Shown here: positions 60,152 to 64,000 of the stretch, in pieces | Position numbering within the stretch: position 1 is the first letter of the stretch | Layout: every line of letters begins with the position of its first letter | Source: Ottelia alismoides | Lineage: Eukaryota; Streptophyta; Magnoliopsida; Alismatales; Hydrocharitaceae | DNA length: 64,000 bases | Assembly: GCA_037367405.1 (NCBI GenBank) | Contig: JAZKJV010006950.1 | Coordinates: 124,001-188,000 of the forward strand | Direction: 5' to 3' | Made by a program: the position numbers and the translations under genes | The notes under the pieces: generated by a model | What the model was told of the DNA's origin: nothing | The model's database searches: none | The model's input: only the letters and a program-made list of their open reading frames with translations

Positions 60152-60166
60152 GGGCTAGTGGGAGAT
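60152..60166 (+). promoter_or_regulatory. Polypurine tract of B
   Basis: GGGCTAGTGGGAGAT, identical to the D tract, directly before the LTR. Confidence 0.92.
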
Positions 60167-62571
60167 TGTTGGACATGTGAGCCCACGGCGAGCCATTATG
60201 CAATAAATGTTATTGCAAATATCATTCCCTGATCTGAAATGAAGAATAAATAATTTGCATAATAGGTCCCTCTGTACAATTAGGGTTATGTACCATGGCT
60301 GTCTTAATGATCATACAACTGTTGATTTAATTATTGAATCATAGAGGCTGGTGTTTGGATGAATATCTAAAGGGTTAGATTGAGGACTCATCAAGCACCG
60401 TCAAATGATTGTTAAGATGTGATCTCCAGCCTGAGTAGGAGATGGCAATCCTTTCTCACATAGGCTGATATCTGACCGACCTCTTGATGCAGGTCCTCTG
60501 CATAGGAATAGAGATTCGGAGGTGTCAGATTAGTTAAGTCAAAGAGTTGACTTAACGAGATCGAGATAACCAAAGTCCTATGTTGAATGCTGTCACAGCA
60601 TAGGCACGCATCCTCTGACCGGAGACAGATGTATTGCTATATGTCTGAGTGTGTACATTTGACAGACCAATAGGTTGATGACCTAACCAAGGTCTATACA
60701 CCGGCGCGTTGGTGTGCATATAAGGGCATATGAGTAATGCGATCTCTCAAAGGGATCATACAGGTTCACTACTGAACCGGAAGACATGAGCTCACTCATG
60801 AGATATTGGGAGGAATCAAATTCCGTGCACGGTCGTCTCGCTTTGGAAGCTTGACTGAATTTGTAGGTTTGATATATACTTTTGGAAAGTATATGATCAA
60901 GACCTAGGTATGATATATGCTTTTGGAAAGTATATGATCGATACCAAATCCCAATGATCAAATGAGAAACTTAGTGATCAAATCCTGAAGAAGACAGTGT
61001 AAAATAGATCATGATCTTCGGGTTGACCATGGGTCTTCCAGTATGCAGGATGTACAGGTATTGGGAATACCTGAGGGTGATGTGATCATAAACGATTGTA
61101 TATCCATGACGCTTCCATTCCGAGGGAGTGATGAAACAGGTCTGGATTTTAGTGACTCCTTCCAGTAGAGAAGCAATCTGATCTTAGTCCAAGTGTTGGA
61201 CATTGATCTGAATGAGATTTAGATTCAATGAGAAGATTGGATTTGCAGTCTTGATTTAATCAAGCATCTGTGGGAGGTTCGTACGATCTGGATTTGAGAC
61301 GAGATCTCAACATCCAAGTCACTATACGTGGAATAATACAATCGCCCTGTCCTTATCTCCAAGTATCTGCGGAGAAAGCACATTATTCATGAAAGGGTTC
61401 AAGAATAATTCTTTTGATGAAATATCCAAGCAAGGACTTGATGATTAAATGAGATTTAATTATCAAGTTTAAATATGAATATGATTCATATTGTGAAAAT
61501 GATTATCTAAGATAATTAAATGGGATTTAATTATCAAGGATTAAGAGAATGTGGATAACACTATCCATGATATATGTGTATTATAAATATGATTTATAAT
61601 ATACATATATAAGAGAGAGAATCCATGTAAATAGCTTTTGTTAATTAATAGTGTGGAGGATTCACATTTATTAATTAATTGGAAATGCAATTTACAAATT
61701 AGTTTGGGTTGTGAACATGATTCACATAATGATCAATGGCATGATTGAAATATTCACAAATTAATTTGGAACTAATTTGGTGGATATTATTGCAATAATA
61801 GTTATTGCAATTTATTAAGAAATAATAAGATAAAATAAAAGGAGACAAAATAACCCCCTATAATTTAGGGTGGTTGGTTGACTCCCTTTTTGTTGTCACA
61901 TTATCTCTTAATTAGTTAATGTTAAATTAAATTATGTTGATAATGTTGCAACATTTTTTAATTTAAATTAATGTTGTTGGTTTTAACCAACAACAATCAT
62001 AGCCATTGATTTAGCATGGACCAAGCATAGCCCTTGGATCCATGTGTCCCATGGATTGAGATCCATTGGATCCTAAACTAGTATAAAAGGAGGGCTAGGG
62101 TAGCCTTTCCAAGTTACAACATTATCTAGAGTTGTAGAAGACTACTACTTCTCTCTCTCTCTCTCATTCTCGTGTGGGCTCTCTCTTAATATCCAAGTGG
62201 CCGTCCACTTTGCATATTGAAGAGGAGAGCATCTTGCTTCGCCTTCGACGCTTGGACCTTCGTCAAGGATTGCGGGAAGGACGCGACTCATCATCGTGCC
62301 CGCAAGTGCGTTCTTCGTGGGTCGGACTTGAGACAGGAGGATCTCTACTTTGGGATTTTGCGATCACAACCACGCTTCAAGAGGTATTTCTAATACTTTG
62401 TGGTTTGATGAAACGATCTGAGAAGTGTTCTCGTGATCATGTGGTTTCATCTTTAAAGTTAAAATTTTAATTTCCGCTGCATCTAGCATCTAGTACGACT
62501 AGTTGCTCCGATTGCATACGATGCGATAGACACGCTTCCGTGATGCGCTTGAGGATTCTCAATATCCTTCA
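60167..62571 (+). repeat. B 3' LTR (2405 bp)
   Basis: Nearly identical to 52359-54776. Differences seen include the (TC)n length, one extra T near 61960 and substitutions near 61248, 61771, 62070, 62287, 62357, 62418 and 62477. TATAAAAG at 62082-62089. Confidence 0.96.
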
Positions 62572-62576
62572 CAGCA
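62572..62576. repeat. Target site duplication of copia B, right
   Basis: CAGCA, identical to 52354-52358, although the following CAG repeats make the right copy less unique. Confidence 0.9.
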
Positions 62577-63478
62577 GCAGCAGCCCATCCTGACTTAGAT
62601 TTTGTTTTTCCTTTCCCTATTTTGGACAACACTGTACTGACTGATTTCGGTTGTCATATTGTACATGAGGATTTTATTTTGAATAATCGAAATGAGCATT
62701 TATATGTTTTCTCTAATTCTGTGTCATTTCCTTCTACCTTGAATAAAACAAAGAAAATCCAAAAACTAAAAACAACCCTATCTGATCCTGGAGAGTTTGA
62801 GATCTTACATAACATCTGTTTAGAGATGACACTCCTTAAGGCCATGGAGTACATGATTATAGTGAAAAAGGGAATGAAAGAAGCATGTACTCAAAAGAAT
62901 CAGAACAAGCAATAAGATGAAACAAGATAGAAAATCTCATCTTAGCCATGGCCACAGTTCATTCCATCAACAACCTCCCACCCAAAAAGAAAGATAAGAG
63001 AGCACCTCACATACATTTCCACAACTTTGATCAATAATTTGATCACACTCTTCTCGATAGCGGTTCCTTCATTATTCTCATGCCATCCTCTCTACTCACT
63101 GAGTTTGAGTTAGGACCTCTTAGATTGACCAGGATGATCCCTCATTTTGTTGATAGATCGATCAAGAGGCCGAGGGGCATTTACATGACGTTATTGTAGT
63201 GGTTCAAGGAAAGAAATTCCCTATTGATTTTGTTGCCATGGATATGGACACGCCTGCACCGTTACTTCATACTTGAATCATACTAGGTCGATTGTTCCTC
63301 AAACGATCGAAGCAGTAGTTGATTATGTTATTAGAGAGATCATCTTTCACTCTAGTAGTGACAAGGTGAAAATTAAGAGGATCCCCAGTCCTAGGCCTTC
63401 ACCACCACTAGCAGCAGCAGATAAGAGACAAACAGTTACACCAGATCTTGAAGATTGTGATTTCCTTGTCGAATTTAG
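62577..63478 (+). pseudogene. Gypsy G gag end and protease remnant
   Basis: Continues G after B. A frame at 62622-62915 (DPGEFEILHN near its middle) recalls the 'DPG' run-in to Athila-type protease but is otherwise not recognised. The retropepsin follows: LLDSGSFIILMP with D-S-G encoded at 63056-63064, then ELGPLRLTRMIPHFVDRS, IKRPRGI, a frameshift near 63180, KKFPIDFVAMDMDTP, and an IILGRLFL remnant near 63285. This is the same family as the 16973-16584 block of F, but here the catalytic triplet is intact. A stop at 63476-63478 ends the damaged part. Confidence 0.72.
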
Positions 63479-64000
63479 AGAGATAGATTTTTTACTGATT
63501 TTATTGATACACGTGAGTTTCTTTATCAAAATGACTTTCTGGAAAGAACAATCAACATGAGCCCCCTTATTGATCATTCTGAGTTGTTCGTTGATGGGAA
63601 GTTTGAGATGATTTTTGGGGATTGGTTTGAGAGAGTTGAGGTACATTCTGATATTCCTTTTACACATCATTCTGAGATTTTTGTTGATATACCTCCTGTT
63701 GAGATATCTGAGCCACTTGCTGAATTTTCTGAGATATGCACAGATGAGAGACACCTATTTGGAATTAATGTTGAGATATCTGAGCTGGTTGTTGAAGAGA
63801 CTACAGAGATTTCTGAACACCCTGATGAACTATTCCTTTCTAAGCAGAGATCATTCGTTGCAGATCTTTTTGAGGTTTTACTTGTTGAGCCGACAATAGC
63901 CACGGTGGATAGTACACAGAGTACAGATCATATACCTTCTACCAATGCAGTTACAGAGGTCGTCACAAAGCTTATTCAGACCTCACCTGAGCTCAAGTCT
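63479..64000 (+). CDS. Open acidic frame after G protease, runs off window
   Basis: From the stop at 63476-63478 one plus frame stays open for 174 codons to the window edge; the first ATG is 63557. It reads DFIDTREFLYQNDFLERTIN, then an acidic Glu/Ile/Ser-rich stretch with recurring EISE/EIFVD-type phrases (PPVEISEPLAEFSEICTDE). No domain is recognised. In Athila/Tat elements the interval between protease and RT is variable, and this would be that spacer in G. It is the longest unbroken frame in G inside the window. Whether it continues into RT cannot be seen. Confidence 0.5.

Larger units (their letters stand above)
52359..62571 (+). mobile_element. Copia element B, young but coding-defective (10.2 kb)
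   Basis: Complete structure: TSD, LTR, intact PBS, leader, decayed gag-pol, PPT, LTR, TSD. By eye the LTRs differ at about seven substitutions, a single-T indel and a (TC)n length change over 2.4 kb, so insertion was recent, on the order of 10^5 years at commonly used plant LTR rates. The interior nevertheless has no usable frame, and its active-site losses are shared with copy 1. It must have been copied with proteins from another element. It interrupts gypsy G between gag and protease. Confidence 0.95.

Noticed and set aside
52359..62571. Identical 2.4 kb blocks considered an assembly duplication
   Set aside because: PBS and PPT sit exactly at the inner edges, CAGCA flanks the outer edges, and the copies differ at several bases; these are LTRs. 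The TC length difference still deserves a read check.

Overview
The window reads as a gene-poor, repeat-dense block of a plant nuclear genome. It is AT-rich and built almost entirely of nested LTR retrotransposons of the Ty1/copia and Ty3/gypsy types. The primer-binding sites are plant-type: initiator-Met tRNA for the copia elements, and TGGCGYCGTTGCCGGGGA for an Athila/Tat-like gypsy. I found no host gene, tRNA, rRNA or CRISPR array that I can support. The species cannot be named from the sequence.

Layout. (H) 1-~3320: AT-rich/GC-rich/AT-rich sequence with the layout of a gypsy LTR. (Copy 1) ~3320-8437: a 5'-truncated, decayed copia element with one 2.5 kb LTR. (E) 8438-26403, minus: an old chromovirus-like gypsy. 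Its integrase, RNase H, RT and protease remnants (8438-10984) and its gag start and probable LTR (22549-26403) are separated by element F. (F) 10985-22548, minus: an Athila/Tat-like gypsy with two ~2.9 kb LTRs but no RT, RNase H or integrase. 26404-28869: AT-rich spacer holding a foldback MITE. (G) from ~28870, plus: Athila-like gypsy material consisting of a 3' UTR, an LTR at 42118, and then gag and protease pieces that run out of the window. G is cut by three copia insertions: D (30588-41276, minus, with a nearly intact gag-pol), A (~45055-51335, two LTRs around a leader only) and B (52359-62571, two almost identical LTRs around a decayed pol).

Copia elements copy 1, A, B and D belong to one family: similar 2.4-2.5 kb LTRs starting TGTTRG, a PPT GGCTAGTGGGAGAT, and shared leader sequence. 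D carries the readable coding capacity, with four small lesions. Copy 1 and B share the same losses in the RT and integrase active sites, and A and B share loss of the gag start codon. B nevertheless has LTRs differing by only about seven substitutions and an intact CAGCA target duplication. The best reading is a non-autonomous subfamily copied recently by proteins supplied in trans. What these copies keep is cis-acting: LTRs, PBS and a leader with a covarying hairpin about 370 nt before gag. The U3 of the LTRs also carries a run of perfect palindromes with three-base loops. Both gypsy lineages carry an array of hairpins containing polypurine-tract-like motifs in the 3' UTR. These three structures are the observations most worth testing.
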